A stretch of 64,000 nucleotides of DNA from Streptomyces pinistramenti. GTDB taxonomy: Bacteria; Actinomycetota; Actinomycetes; Streptomycetales; Streptomycetaceae. The notes beneath the pieces are model-generated. The model was not told the origin of the DNA. It searched no databases and saw only the letters and a list, made by a program, of their open reading frames with translations. The first letter of the stretch is position 1. Each line of letters begins with the position of its first letter. The position numbers and the translations under genes are program-made. Positions 9,670-17,672 of this stretch are shown here, in pieces. The stretch covers positions 1 through 64,000 of the forward strand of contig NZ_JAJCXB010000014.1 in NCBI RefSeq assembly GCF_020564935.1, given 5' to 3'.

Positions 9670-10404
9670 CTACGCCTCGTCCAGCGCCTCCCGCCACTCC
9701 CGTACCGCCGCCGCGTCCACCGGGCCCGACCAGCCGGAGGGGCGGACGGCGCCGCCGATGTGGAAGGCGTCGAGGCCGCCCGCGCGCAGGGCCGGGAGGT
9801 GGGCCAGGGCGAGGCCGCCGCCGACCAGGATCTGCGGGGCGTAGCCCGGTTCGCCCGCCGCGGTGCGGGACTGTTCCGCCAGCAGGGTCGGCAGGCCGTC
9901 GTCGACGCCGGATGCGGAGCCGGCGGTGAGGAACGTGTCGGGTCCTGCGGGCCCCGGGGAGCCGCCGGGGCCCGGCGCCTCCGGGAGGGCGGCCAGTTCC
10001 TTGCGCAGGGCGTCCCGGTCGGCGGCCCGGTCGATGGCCCGGTGGAAGGTCCAGCGGCAGCCGTCGATCACCTCGGCGAGCGCCCGCACGGCGTGCAGGT
10101 CCGGGCTCCCGTCGGGGGCCAGGAAGCCGAGGATGAACGCGTCGGCGCCCTCGGCCCGCAGCGCGGCGGCGTTCGCGCACAGCGCGTCCACGTCACCGGA
10201 CGCAAAGCCGTCGGCGGAGCGCAGCATCACGCGCAGCGGGATGTCGACGGCGGCCCGGATCGCCGCGAAGACGGCGCGGGGCGGGGTGAGCCCGTCGGCC
10301 GCCATGTCGGTGACCAGTTCGAGCCGGTCGGCCCCTCCGGCCTGGGCCGCGACCGCGTCCTGCGGGTCGAGCGCGATCACCTCCAGGAGTGCGCGCTTGC
10401 TCAT
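9670..10404 (-). CDS. cutC: CutC family protein (copper homeostasis CutC)
   Basis: A 244-residue TIM-barrel protein starting MSKRALLEVIALDPQDA. It has the family hallmarks AGGADRLELV and GLTPP at the N-terminus, IPLRVMLR near residue 55, FILGFLAPDG in the middle, and a late ILVGGGLALAHLPAL. CutC was named for copper tolerance, but the biochemical role is unsettled. TTGAGGTCAC precedes the ATG. A DasR-like operator half-palindrome lies about 75 bp upstream of the start. The gene converges with the HelD-coupled gene. Confidence 0.88.
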   Translation of the reverse strand: MSKRALLEVIALDPQDAVAAQAGGADRLELVTDMAADGLTPPRAVFAAIRAAVDIPLRVMLRSADGFASGDVDALCANAAALRAEGADAFILGFLAPDGSPDLHAVRALAEVIDGCRWTFHRAIDRAADRDALRKELAALPEAPGPGGSPGPAGPDTFLTAGSASGVDDGLPTLLAEQSRTAAGEPGYAPQILVGGGLALAHLPALRAGGLDAFHIGGAVRPSGWSGPVDAAAVREWREALDEA

Positions 10405-10721
10405 GTGACCTCAACCCTTCGGTGGATGACGTGGACGGCGGTGATGACGGTGGAGAGCAGTGGACCGGGCAGGCATAGGTCTAGTCCAATATCCAGCGTA
10501 AGGGCTGGTGAGCGGTGCGGGGTCCACCACTACGCAGGACACGACCGAAAACCGACCGTACGCCCGGCCGGTACGCCCCGTCGGCACTTCTGCTCGCACA
10601 CCTACGCGCGTCGCAAACCACTCATCCGAGCGGGTGTGAAACATGCCCATCATGGGTAACACGCCTTCCCTGTAAGGGCGTTGCGGCATCATGCACGTGG
10701 CCCACGAGCGGGGAGAAGCCG
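10405..10721. other. Divergent promoter region between cutC and the motif-pair operon
   Basis: These 317 bases separate two divergent units. The only clear signal is the dre-like sequence at 10475-10490. GGGGAGA just before 10722 is the ribosome-binding site of the forward gene. I see no small gene here with convincing codon use. Confidence 0.45.
10475..10490. promoter_or_regulatory. DasR-responsive element-like site (dre)
   Basis: ATAGGTCTAGTCCAAT matches 12 of 16 positions of the DasR consensus ACTGGTCTAGACCAGT, including nine of the ten core bases GGTCTAGACC. It lies about 75 bp upstream of the cutC start. DasR is the GntR-family regulator of N-acetylglucosamine metabolism in streptomycetes. 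Binding here is inferred from sequence only. Confidence 0.45.
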
Positions 10722-11216
10722 ATGTCCGACCTTGCCACTGTTTCCGCCGAAGTTGCCCCCTTTCTCGCCCTGGCGGCGAACAGCCTCGGCAGCACCGTCC
10801 TCACCACCGCCCAGCAGCGGATCGCCGACCGCACGGTGACCGCCGGCGAGGGCTTCTTCCGCCGACTGCTGCGCCGCGCCCCCGACGACGGAGACGGCGG
10901 CGGCACCAGCCTCGGCGGCGGCACCCAGCCGCTGCTCGACACCCGTACCGCCGACACCCTCGACGGCCTGCTCGCCCGCCTCGACGACCAGGACCGGCAG
11001 CTGCTCTCCGACGCCATCGCCGCCTGGCTGGCCGAACCCGCCGACCACCGCGAAGCCTCCCAGCTGCTGGAACACGTGGCCCAACGCTCCGCACCCGCCC
11101 CCGTGCAGATCATTCACAACAACCCCACGGCGAACGGTGCGCACTCCCTCGCGGCTGTCGAGATCCACGGCGACATCCATCTGGGAGGCGGCGGACGCAC
11201 CCAGGACGGCTCATGA
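10722..11216 (+). CDS. Helical protein with C-terminal amyloid/RHIM-like motif
   Basis: A 164-residue protein. Residues 1-50 and 70-120 are predicted alpha-helical by their heptad-like leucines, with a Gly/Asp-rich linker at 54-68. Residues 128-154 carry VQIIHNNPTANGAHSLAAVE followed by IHGDIHL. This Asn/Gly/His-rich, beta-arch-like stretch resembles the short motifs that actinobacterial signalling proteins use for amyloid-type contacts. The VQII core is close to the RHIM [IV]Q[IVL]G. The family link comes from recall and is not proven. ATG 10722 has GGGGAGA upstream. The next gene begins within its stop codon (ATGA) and encodes a membrane protein with a similar motif at its N-terminus, so the pair probably works together. 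Confidence 0.65.
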   Translation: MSDLATVSAEVAPFLALAANSLGSTVLTTAQQRIADRTVTAGEGFFRRLLRRAPDDGDGGGTSLGGGTQPLLDTRTADTLDGLLARLDDQDRQLLSDAIAAWLAEPADHREASQLLEHVAQRSAPAPVQIIHNNPTANGAHSLAAVEIHGDIHLGGGGRTQDGS

Positions 11217-11968
11217 CCGCCGAGGACGGCGACCGCCAGGACCGGTCCGCCCCACCCACCCGCGACATCCACAACAGCCCCACCACGCACGGCGACCACT
11301 CCATCGCCGCCAACGACATCAAGAACGTCATCATCCGCTGGGTGATGCACCCCAGCGCCCGCTGGCTGCCGCTGCTGCTGGCCTGTGCCGGGCTGGTGAT
11401 CGCCCAGGCCCTGCACCCGAGCGGCCCGTTCGGCCAGTACCTGCTGTGCACCGTGCTGGCCGGGGTCGCACTCGTCACGGCCGCGGTCCGCGTGCTGATC
11501 CGCAGATCCTCCGGCGTCGGCTTCGTCGGGGCCCTCTCGCTGGTCTCCGTGCTGGCCACCGTCGGCGGCTGGCTGGCGTTCCAGCACGGCGCGGCGCACG
11601 CCGACATCGACGTGACGGGGCAGGTCGTCACGGCAGGCACCCAGCCGCTGGACGACGCCGGGAACCGCTCGCTGGTCCTCACCCTCGGCGAGTCCGCGCT
11701 CAAGGAGCCGCGCGAGCGGCTGCGCCTCACCCTGGCGATCGACGACCACGATCCGTCGGGGCCGACCTGCCTGCACCGGACCTCCGCCACGGTCTACCTG
11801 GTCACGTCAGGTGTCGCCGCCCAGGAGGAACAGATGCACTCCGGCAGCACCGTCGACTTCGCCCTGGGCGCGCGGACCGGCAGCGTCCGGATCCAGCTGA
11901 CGCTGAAGACCGGCCGGAACTGCCAGATGGACGTACGGGCCGCGTCGGCGGTGCTGCACGACAGCTGA
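11213..11968 (+). CDS. Membrane protein with N-terminal amyloid/RHIM-like motif
   Basis: A 251-residue protein overlapping the previous gene by four bases. Residues 18-41 contain DIHNSPTTHGDHSIAANDIK followed by NVII, which parallels the C-terminal motif of its upstream partner (HNNPTANGAHSLAA). Three membrane helices follow at about 51-67, 75-96 and 103-124. A probably exported beta-rich domain (125-251) contains two cysteines, 186 and 237. The layout is a cytoplasmic motif, then a membrane anchor, then an outer domain. That would let an assembly signal inside the cell reach the membrane or surface, or the reverse. The mechanism is inference and no enzyme motif is seen. Confidence 0.65.
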   Translation: MTAEDGDRQDRSAPPTRDIHNSPTTHGDHSIAANDIKNVIIRWVMHPSARWLPLLLACAGLVIAQALHPSGPFGQYLLCTVLAGVALVTAAVRVLIRRSSGVGFVGALSLVSVLATVGGWLAFQHGAAHADIDVTGQVVTAGTQPLDDAGNRSLVLTLGESALKEPRERLRLTLAIDDHDPSGPTCLHRTSATVYLVTSGVAAQEEQMHSGSTVDFALGARTGSVRIQLTLKTGRNCQMDVRAASAVLHDS

Positions 11969-12016
11969 GCCCGGCACCGGCAACGAACAGGAACCTGAAC
12001 GCGAACGGGGACACCC

Positions 12017-12928
12017 ATGACCACACCTTCACAGCACCGGCCCGCACCGCCGAGAGCCCGCGCCCGCCGGCACCGCGCCCTGGCCGGCGCCGCGCTGCTC
12101 GCCCTCACCGCGCTGCTCGCCGGTGCCTGCGCCGACCCCGAGCCGCCGTCCCTGTTCGCGGACGGCAGGGTCGCGGTCGGCGTCAAGAACGACCAGCCGG
12201 GGACCGGGCAGGAGACCTCCTACAAGTTCGCCGGCTTCGACATCACCGTCGCCCGGCAGGTGCTCGCCGGCGTGCACGCGGAGCCCGATTTCAGCAGCGT
12301 GCCGTCCCAGGACCGCAGCACGGTGCTCACCCACCACCAGAAGGACCTGGTCATCGCGACCTACTCGATCACCGACGAGCGGATGAAGGCGGTGGACTTC
12401 GTCGGCCCCTACGCCACCACGTCCCAGGGCGTCATGATCCGCGAGGACGAGGCGGGCACCATCCGCAGCCGCCAGGACCTCAAGCACAAGCGCGTCTGCA
12501 CCTGGGAGGGCACCACATCCGGCAAGGAGCTGGACAAGCCCGCCTACGACGACATCGAGGACTATCCGCAGCAGGACGCCTCGCTCTGCATCAAGGACCT
12601 GGAGGAGGGCAGGGCGGACGCGGTCTCGACCGACCAGATGATCCTCTACGGCTTCACGCAGGAGAAGGACTCCCACCTCAAGGTCGTCCCCGGCATCCTC
12701 TTCGGCTCGTCGAACGAATACGGCATCGCGATGGCCAAGGGCCACCGCGCGGACTGCCGGCGGCTGCGCGACGCCCTGCGCGCCTACATCACCAGCACCG
12801 CCTGGGAGCAGGACTTCGCCAACTCGCTGCCCGCCATCAAGGAGCAGGAGCCGCACTGGCAGACCGACTTCAAGCCGAGCACGGAGTCCATCGACCGGCT
12901 GTCCTGCCGCGATCACCCGGCCGCCTGA
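12017..12928 (+). CDS. Orphan amino-acid-type solute-binding lipoprotein
   Basis: A 303-residue family 3 periplasmic-binding-like protein. An Arg-rich head and a hydrophobic segment lead to a lipobox, AGAC, with the lipidated cysteine at 38. The mature part has the class signatures VGVKNDQPGTG, KFAGFDITVA, SITDERMKAVDFVGPY and a late YGIAMAKG. It resembles glutamate-binding GluB-type proteins. No permease or ATPase gene is adjacent, which is unusual for a transporter subunit and suggests a sensing role. It starts 48 bp after the motif-bearing membrane protein, behind GGGGACACCC, so it is probably part of the same transcript. Confidence 0.85.
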   Translation: MTTPSQHRPAPPRARARRHRALAGAALLALTALLAGACADPEPPSLFADGRVAVGVKNDQPGTGQETSYKFAGFDITVARQVLAGVHAEPDFSSVPSQDRSTVLTHHQKDLVIATYSITDERMKAVDFVGPYATTSQGVMIREDEAGTIRSRQDLKHKRVCTWEGTTSGKELDKPAYDDIEDYPQQDASLCIKDLEEGRADAVSTDQMILYGFTQEKDSHLKVVPGILFGSSNEYGIAMAKGHRADCRRLRDALRAYITSTAWEQDFANSLPAIKEQEPHWQTDFKPSTESIDRLSCRDHPAA

Positions 12929-12980
12929 CCCGGCCCGCGGCCCCTCGCCCGTCCCCTGCCCCACGCGGCACAATGGCCGC

Positions 12981-13652
12981 ATGACATCCGAGCCCCGTAC
13001 GGCACGGCCCACCGGCCCGGCGCCCGATCTGCACCGGCGCTGGGCCGCGGCCGTGACCTCGGCCCGCGGCCCGGAAGGCCCCGACCCCGCCCCGTACGCG
13101 GACAATCTCCTGGCCCGCTGGGCGGAGCCGCAGCGCCGCTACCACACGCTCGCGCACCTGACCGCCGTCCTGGACCGGATCGACGAACTCGCCGCGCACG
13201 CCGACGATCTGTGCGTCGTCCGGCTGGCGGCCTGGTTCCACGACGCGGTCTACCGCCCGGACCGCTCCGAGAACGAGGAGCGCAGCGCCGCACTCGCCGA
13301 ACGCGCCCTGCCCGAACTGGGCGTCGGCCCGGCCCGCACCGCCGAGGTCGCCCGCCTGGTGCGGCTCACCGTCACCCACGACCCGGGCCCCGACGACCGC
13401 GACGGCGAGGTGCTGTGCGACGCCGACCTCGCGGTACTCGCAGGCCCGCCCGCCGCCTACGCGGCCTACGCGGCAGCGGTCCGCGAGGAGTACGCCTTCG
13501 TCCCCGACCCCGACTTCACCGCAGGCCGCGCCACCGTACTCCGCCAACTCCTCTCCCTCCCCCGCCTCTTCCGTACCCCCACCGGCCAGGACCGCTGGGA
13601 ACACCCGGCCCGCCGCAACCTCGCCACGGAGCTGGAGCTGCTGGAGGGATGA
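12981..13652 (+). CDS. HD-domain metal-dependent phosphohydrolase (COG4339-like)
   Basis: A 223-residue protein. RRYHTLAHLTAVL (about residues 52-64) and AWFHDAVYRPD followed by SENEERSA supply the His and His-Asp metal ligands. A later CDADLAVL provides the distal Asp. This is the pattern of predicted HD phosphohydrolases related to COG4339. The substrate is unknown. The product starts MTSEPRTARPTGPAP, and no strong ribosome-binding site is visible. Its stop overlaps the start of the degraded serine hydrolase that follows (ATGA), which suggests the two were once an operon. Confidence 0.8.
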   Translation: MTSEPRTARPTGPAPDLHRRWAAAVTSARGPEGPDPAPYADNLLARWAEPQRRYHTLAHLTAVLDRIDELAAHADDLCVVRLAAWFHDAVYRPDRSENEERSAALAERALPELGVGPARTAEVARLVRLTVTHDPGPDDRDGEVLCDADLAVLAGPPAAYAAYAAAVREEYAFVPDPDFTAGRATVLRQLLSLPRLFRTPTGQDRWEHPARRNLATELELLEG

Positions 13653-14730
13653 GGGACGGGAGGCATCCCGGCGGCACCCCCGGCGACCCCTGGGCGGGGG
13701 TGGACGCGGCCGGTCTGGCAGCGGCCGCTCGGGCGCAGAGCGAACGGCCCGTGCCCGGCGTCCAGGACATGGCGTCGTACCTCGCCGCCCAGGTTGTCCG
13801 ACGCTTCCCACCGGGACGTGGTGGGACCGCTGCTCGACGGGCAGGGGGCGAGCGGCGTGGTGCTGCGGCGCGGCGTGTTCGTCGCCCGCTGAGGGGATCC
13901 GGCGCGGGCGGAGACGGCGTTCAGCGCGACCAGGAGCGTGCTGTCGCTGGTGGCGGGGGTGGCCGTACGACGACGGGCGGCTCCGGCTGGACGAGCCGGT
14001 CCGCCGGTCCGCCGGCCTGCCGCAGTTCGCGGACGGGCACGGGCGCGGGATCACCTGGCGCCACCTTCTGGATCAGACCAGCCAGGGGGAGGGCGAGCTG
14101 TGGGGGAAGCCCACCGCGGTCGACGCCCAGAGCACGCGGGAGGGCACGGAGTCGGCGGGCGGCCCGCCCGGGGAGGGCTGGGCCTACAACGACGTCCGGG
14201 TGAACCTGGCCGCCCTGGCACTGACGGTGCTGTTCCGCAGGCCGCTGCCGGACGTCCTGCGCAGCCGGATCACGGAGCCGCTCGGCGCCTCGTCCTCCTG
14301 GTCCTGGCACGGCTATGCCGGTTCCGTGGTGGACGTCGGCGGGCGTCGCCTGCCCGTGGTGTCCGGGGGCGCGCACGGGGGCGGCGGCCTGTGGACCAGC
14401 GCGCTCGACCTCGCCCGGATCGGGCAGCTCTGTCTGCGGGGCGGGCGGTGGGGCGAGGGCCGGGTGGTGTCACGGCGGTGGGTCGACGAGCTGTGGACGC
14501 CCTGCCGGGTCAAGCCGAACTACGGGCTGTCCTGGTGGCTGAACGATGACCGCACGGTGTGGCCGCAGGCTCCGGCGTCCGGCCGCTGCGCCCGGGGAAA
14601 CGGCGGCAGCCACCTGCTGTGGATCGGCCCGGCGCGGGATCTGGTGATCAGCTCGCGGTGGGGAACGGATGTCGAGGCGCTGCTGGCGGCGGTGTCGCGG
14701 GCGGTGGAGCCGGGCCCGGCCGCAGGGTGA
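13649..14730 (+). pseudogene. Broken serine hydrolase (beta-lactamase/PBP-like fold)
   Basis: Homology to a Streptomyces serine hydrolase runs through three frames. The start at 13649 reads MRDGRHPGG up to PGVQDMASYLAAQ. The frame then shifts near 13790-13800, where LSDASHRDVVGPLLDGQGAS continues. An in-frame TGA at 13890 replaces what should be Trp in VAR-W-GDP. The serine motif follows as FSATRSVLSLVAG, so the SxxK lysine is changed to Arg. A second shift near 13962-13966 leads into YDDGRLRLDEPV and then an intact C-terminal half (GEGWAYNDVRVNL, SGGAHGGGGL, CARGNGGSHLLW). With two frameshifts, a stop and a lost catalytic Lys, it cannot make active enzyme. Confidence 0.85.
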
Positions 14731-14751
14731 CGTGGCACCACCTCGTGTCCC

Positions 14752-14805
14752 GGAACAGGGACGCCGCGCCCCGAACGGGAATTCCCGTCCCGCTCCCGCT
14801 GTTCC
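14752..14805 (+). promoter_or_regulatory. Nested inverted repeats in the leader of the MFS exporter
   Basis: An outer pair GGAACAG (14752-14758) and CTGTTCC (14799-14805) encloses a perfect palindrome ACGGGAATTCCCGT (14775-14788). The structure ends nine bases before ATG 14814. Such hairpins sit in leaders of some inducible resistance genes, or could be an operator for a dimeric repressor. Which applies here is open. Confidence 0.4.
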
Positions 14806-14813
14806 TTGCTGAC

Positions 14814-16106
14814 ATGCCTGCTCCGTCCGATCATTCCGGATCTTCCGAACGCGCCCGCATGCCCATAGCCGTGTACGTACTCGGCCTTTCCGTCTTTGCG
14901 CTTGGCACCAGCGAATTCATGCTCTCCGGCATCCTGCAGCCGCTCGCCCGTGACCTGGGGGTGTCCATCCCGCAGGCAGGCCTGCTGGTATCGGCGTTCG
15001 CGATCGGGATGGTGGTCGGTGCGCCGGTGCTGGCCGCCGCGACGCTGCGGCTGCCGCGCCGTACGACCCTGATGGTGCTGCTCGCCGTCTTCGGCCTCGG
15101 CCAGGTGGCGGGCGCGCTGGCGCCGACATACGGCGTGCTGTTCGTCTCCCGGGTGGTGAGCGCGCTGGCCTGCGCCGGGTTCTGGGCGGTCGGCGCGGCG
15201 GTCGCCGTCTCCCTGGTTCCGGTGACCGCGCGGGCCCGTGCGATGGCCGTCATGGTCGGCGGGCTGAGCATCGCCAACATCGCGGGTGTACCGGCCGGCG
15301 CGCTGCTCGGGCAGCACGCGGGCTGGCGCTCGGCGTTCTGGGCGGTGGCCGTGCTGTCGGCGATCGGCCTGGTGGGAGTGATCGCGCTGGTGCCGCGCAC
15401 GGCCGTGCCGACGGGCGATGACCGACCGCAGCTGCGCCGCGAGTTGACCATCTACAAGGACAAGCAGGTCTGGCTGTCGCTGACCGCGACGGCGATGAAC
15501 GGCGCCGCGGTCTTCGCCCTCTTCTCGTACCTCTCGCCGCTGCTCACCGACACCGCGGGGCTGGCGGAGAGCTGGGTGCCGACGGTGCTCGGTCTGTTCG
15601 GTGTCGGCGCGCTGATCGGTACCTTCATCGGCGGCCGGGTCGCCGACGCGCACCTCTTCCCCACCCTGTTCGCCGGAATCTCCGCGTCCACGGTCGTGCT
15701 GGCCGTGCTGGCGTTCACCGCGCACAATCCGGTCGCCGCCGTCGCCCTCTCCCTGATGCTCGGCGTCACGGCGTTCACCACCGCCCCGGCCCTGAACGCC
15801 CGGATGTTCAACGTCGCCAACGCCGCCCCGACGCTGGCCGGTGCGACCACCACCGCCGCCTTCAACGTCGGCAACACGCTCGGCCCCTGGCTGGGCGGCC
15901 TGGTCATCGCCGCGCACTGGGGCTACCGCTCCGTGGCCGGCCTCGGCGCCGCCCTGGCCGCGGTGGCCGTGGTGACCACCTTCGTCTCGTTCCGCCTCCA
16001 GCGGGCCACGCCCCGCTCCCGGGTGATCGCCAAGTCGGCGCCTTCCGCCGACGCCTCCGTGCCCGCGGCCCGTACGCGGGAGGGCGCGGAGCAGCACTCG
16101 GGCTGA
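14814..16106 (+). CDS. MFS drug exporter, chloramphenicol (Cmx/CmlR)-type
   Basis: A 430-residue 12-helix major facilitator of the DHA1 branch. The first helix carries YVLGLSVFALGTSEFMLSG, the signature of Cmx/CmlR chloramphenicol exporters and sugar-efflux relatives. Motif C-like GMVVGAPVLAA lies in an early helix, motif A is present as LRLPRRTTL, and ANIAGVPAGALLGQ lies in a middle helix. It expels small molecules using proton-motive force in the cytoplasmic membrane, and the real substrate is not known. The start is uncertain between ATG 14814 (used here, after the hairpins) and ATG 14859 (MPIAVYVLG). Neither has a clear ribosome-binding site. The Ser/Ala/Arg-rich C-terminal tail is cytoplasmic. 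Confidence 0.85.
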   Translation: MPAPSDHSGSSERARMPIAVYVLGLSVFALGTSEFMLSGILQPLARDLGVSIPQAGLLVSAFAIGMVVGAPVLAAATLRLPRRTTLMVLLAVFGLGQVAGALAPTYGVLFVSRVVSALACAGFWAVGAAVAVSLVPVTARARAMAVMVGGLSIANIAGVPAGALLGQHAGWRSAFWAVAVLSAIGLVGVIALVPRTAVPTGDDRPQLRRELTIYKDKQVWLSLTATAMNGAAVFALFSYLSPLLTDTAGLAESWVPTVLGLFGVGALIGTFIGGRVADAHLFPTLFAGISASTVVLAVLAFTAHNPVAAVALSLMLGVTAFTTAPALNARMFNVANAAPTLAGATTTAAFNVGNTLGPWLGGLVIAAHWGYRSVAGLGAALAAVAVVTTFVSFRLQRATPRSRVIAKSAPSADASVPAARTREGAEQHSG

Positions 16107-16134
16107 CCGCCGCACACGCCGGGACGGGCCGCCG

Positions 16135-16680
16135 TCAGCTCGTCCCGGCGAAGCTCCACCGGGTCTGGCTGTAGGTTTCGCCGCGGCCGAAGCCGAAGGC
16201 CGTCACCGGTGCGACCTGGTAGACGACGGCGCGGCCGCCGCCCCCGACGAAAGCGCCGTCGCGGACCTCGAACCGCCAGTCGCTGCCGTATTTCGCGGCG
16301 TAGGCGTCGGCCAGCCGGTGCAGCGTCGCCTCGTCGCCGACCTGGACGGCCTCGCCCTCGACGACGACGTCGAGTCCGGTGTGCAGGTCGTTGCCACCGG
16401 CCGTCGAAGTGGTCAGTACGCAGTGGGAGTTGGCGGCGAGGTTGAGCGCCTTGCGTTCGGCGGGGCCGGTGCAGAAGTGGAGCGCGTCGTCCATCCAGAC
16501 GGCGATCAGCGGGGTGACGTGCGGGCGGCCTTCCGGCCGGAGGGTGGAGAGCCAGAAGACCTCCGCCTCGGTGAGCCCGCCGACGGCCGCCTTCCACGCG
16601 GTGGGGGTGGCGCCCTCGCTGCTGTAGCGCGTGTCGAGGGTGGTGGAAGGTTCCCTCACCGGTACGTCCCTGGCTGGCAT
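16135..16680 (-). CDS. Pyridoxamine 5'-phosphate oxidase-family (FMN/F420-type split barrel) protein
   Basis: A 181-residue protein with the split-barrel pattern. WLSTLRPEGRPHVTPLIAVW (about residues 42-61) lies on the flavin side, followed by LHFCTGPAERKALNLAANSH and a VVVEGEAVQV strand. The C-terminal AFGFGRGETYSQTRWSF is typical of the F420- or FMN-binding actinobacterial subfamily, in which these proteins reduce or oxidise small molecules. The cofactor cannot be fixed from sequence alone. ATG 16680 is supported by AAAGGGGA seven bases upstream, which rules out the longer upstream frame that runs into acyl-CoA-enzyme remnants. The gene converges with the MFS exporter. Confidence 0.85.
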   Translation of the reverse strand: MPARDVPVREPSTTLDTRYSSEGATPTAWKAAVGGLTEAEVFWLSTLRPEGRPHVTPLIAVWMDDALHFCTGPAERKALNLAANSHCVLTTSTAGGNDLHTGLDVVVEGEAVQVGDEATLHRLADAYAAKYGSDWRFEVRDGAFVGGGGRAVVYQVAPVTAFGFGRGETYSQTRWSFAGTS

Positions 16681-16794
16681 GGCGGTCCCCTTTCGGCGCG
16701 GCGCGCGGTCAGGCCCATCGTGCTGGTGCCGCCCGCTGCCCCGCCGCCACGACGCGCCACCCGCCGCCCGTACGAGGGATCGGCCCCCGGCCCC

Positions 16795-17330
16795 TTCTTC
16801 CGGCGGCGTACCGCGCCCCGCGACCCCGAACTCGGCCGGCACGTCCCGGGTGTGCCCGCCCAGCGCGGGGACCGGGCCCATGCACGCCTCGACGTCCGCG
16901 AAGTTGATGGGCGGCAGCACCCGTCGACGGGGCCGACGGTCGGGGCGAGACGCAGCCGCCGCGCCTCACGGAAGTACCGTTCGACGTGGTGCTCCTTCGC
17001 CTGCCCCGTGCTGCCGAGGGGCTGCACGGCACGGTCCGCGGCCTGGTAACCGGCGCCGGTGCCCAGCCACTTGACCCTGTTCGCCTCGCGGCCGCAGCTC
17101 AGCCCCCGGTCGTGGCGCCAGGCCACGTTCCCGGCCATCAGGCGCGCCGCGTCCAGCCGGGTCAGGGCCTCGGCGAGGGGGAAGGCGACGCCCGGGTTCT
17201 GTCCGACGGGGCGGCCGGAGACGACGCGGTCGTCGGCGTACCGGGTGGCGGCGTCCAGGGCGGCGCGGCCGATGGCCGGGGCCTCGTCGTCCGGCAGGAT
17301 GCGCCGCTGTCGGTCAGGGCGTGTCCACAC
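16795..17330 (-). pseudogene. Remnants of an acyl-CoA dehydrogenase and a CaiB-type CoA-transferase
   Basis: From about 17300 down to 16937 one frame carries the C-terminal third of an acyl-CoA dehydrogenase (RAALDAATRYADDRVVSGRP, VGQNPGVAFPLAEA, KEHHVERYFREARRLRLAPT). It lacks the N-terminal about 220 residues, because the DUF4031 gene occupies that space. In a different frame, 16920-16795 reads INFADVEACMGPVPALGGHT, which looks like the C-terminal end of a family III CoA-transferase. Neither has a start that would make a working enzyme. The order suggests a former acyl-CoA catabolic operon that was mostly deleted. Confidence 0.65.
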
Positions 17331-17604
17331 CTCCTGGCGGTGCCGGGCGGTGCTTGGGGCGGCGCAGGCCGGCGGCCGTCAGGCGGCGCAGCAGTTCCTT
17401 GCTGCCGACCTCCACCGCACCGGCCCGCACCGCGTCGCCGTAGCGCTCGCCCGGCAGGTCGTAGTGATCGCGTTCGAAGGCCCTGCGGGGCGCGCCTATG
17501 CCGTCCGCGAAGCGGTGCAGTTCGTCGAACGAGACATCACTGACGACGTGCGACCACAGGCGGCCGTGTCCCGGCCAGGTCGGCGGGTCGATATAGATCG
17601 CCAC
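17314..17604 (-). CDS. DUF4031 domain protein
   Basis: A 96-residue protein starting MAIYIDPPTWPGHGRLWSHV and containing SDVSFDELHRFADGIGAPRR and FERDHYDLPGERYGDAV. These are the conserved blocks of DUF4031, a small actinobacterial family with conserved His and Asp residues and no proven function. The length is typical, so it is complete. The GTG start has GGGAG eight bases upstream. Its 3' end overlaps the truncated acyl-CoA dehydrogenase fragment by 17 bases. Confidence 0.8.
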   Translation of the reverse strand: MAIYIDPPTWPGHGRLWSHVVSDVSFDELHRFADGIGAPRRAFERDHYDLPGERYGDAVRAGAVEVGSKELLRRLTAAGLRRPKHRPAPPGGVDTP

Positions 17605-17672
17605 GTCAGGGCTCCCGACGGCCGCAGGACACCACCGCGCCGCCCTCCGGCGGCCCGCCGGGCGTGCTCACC

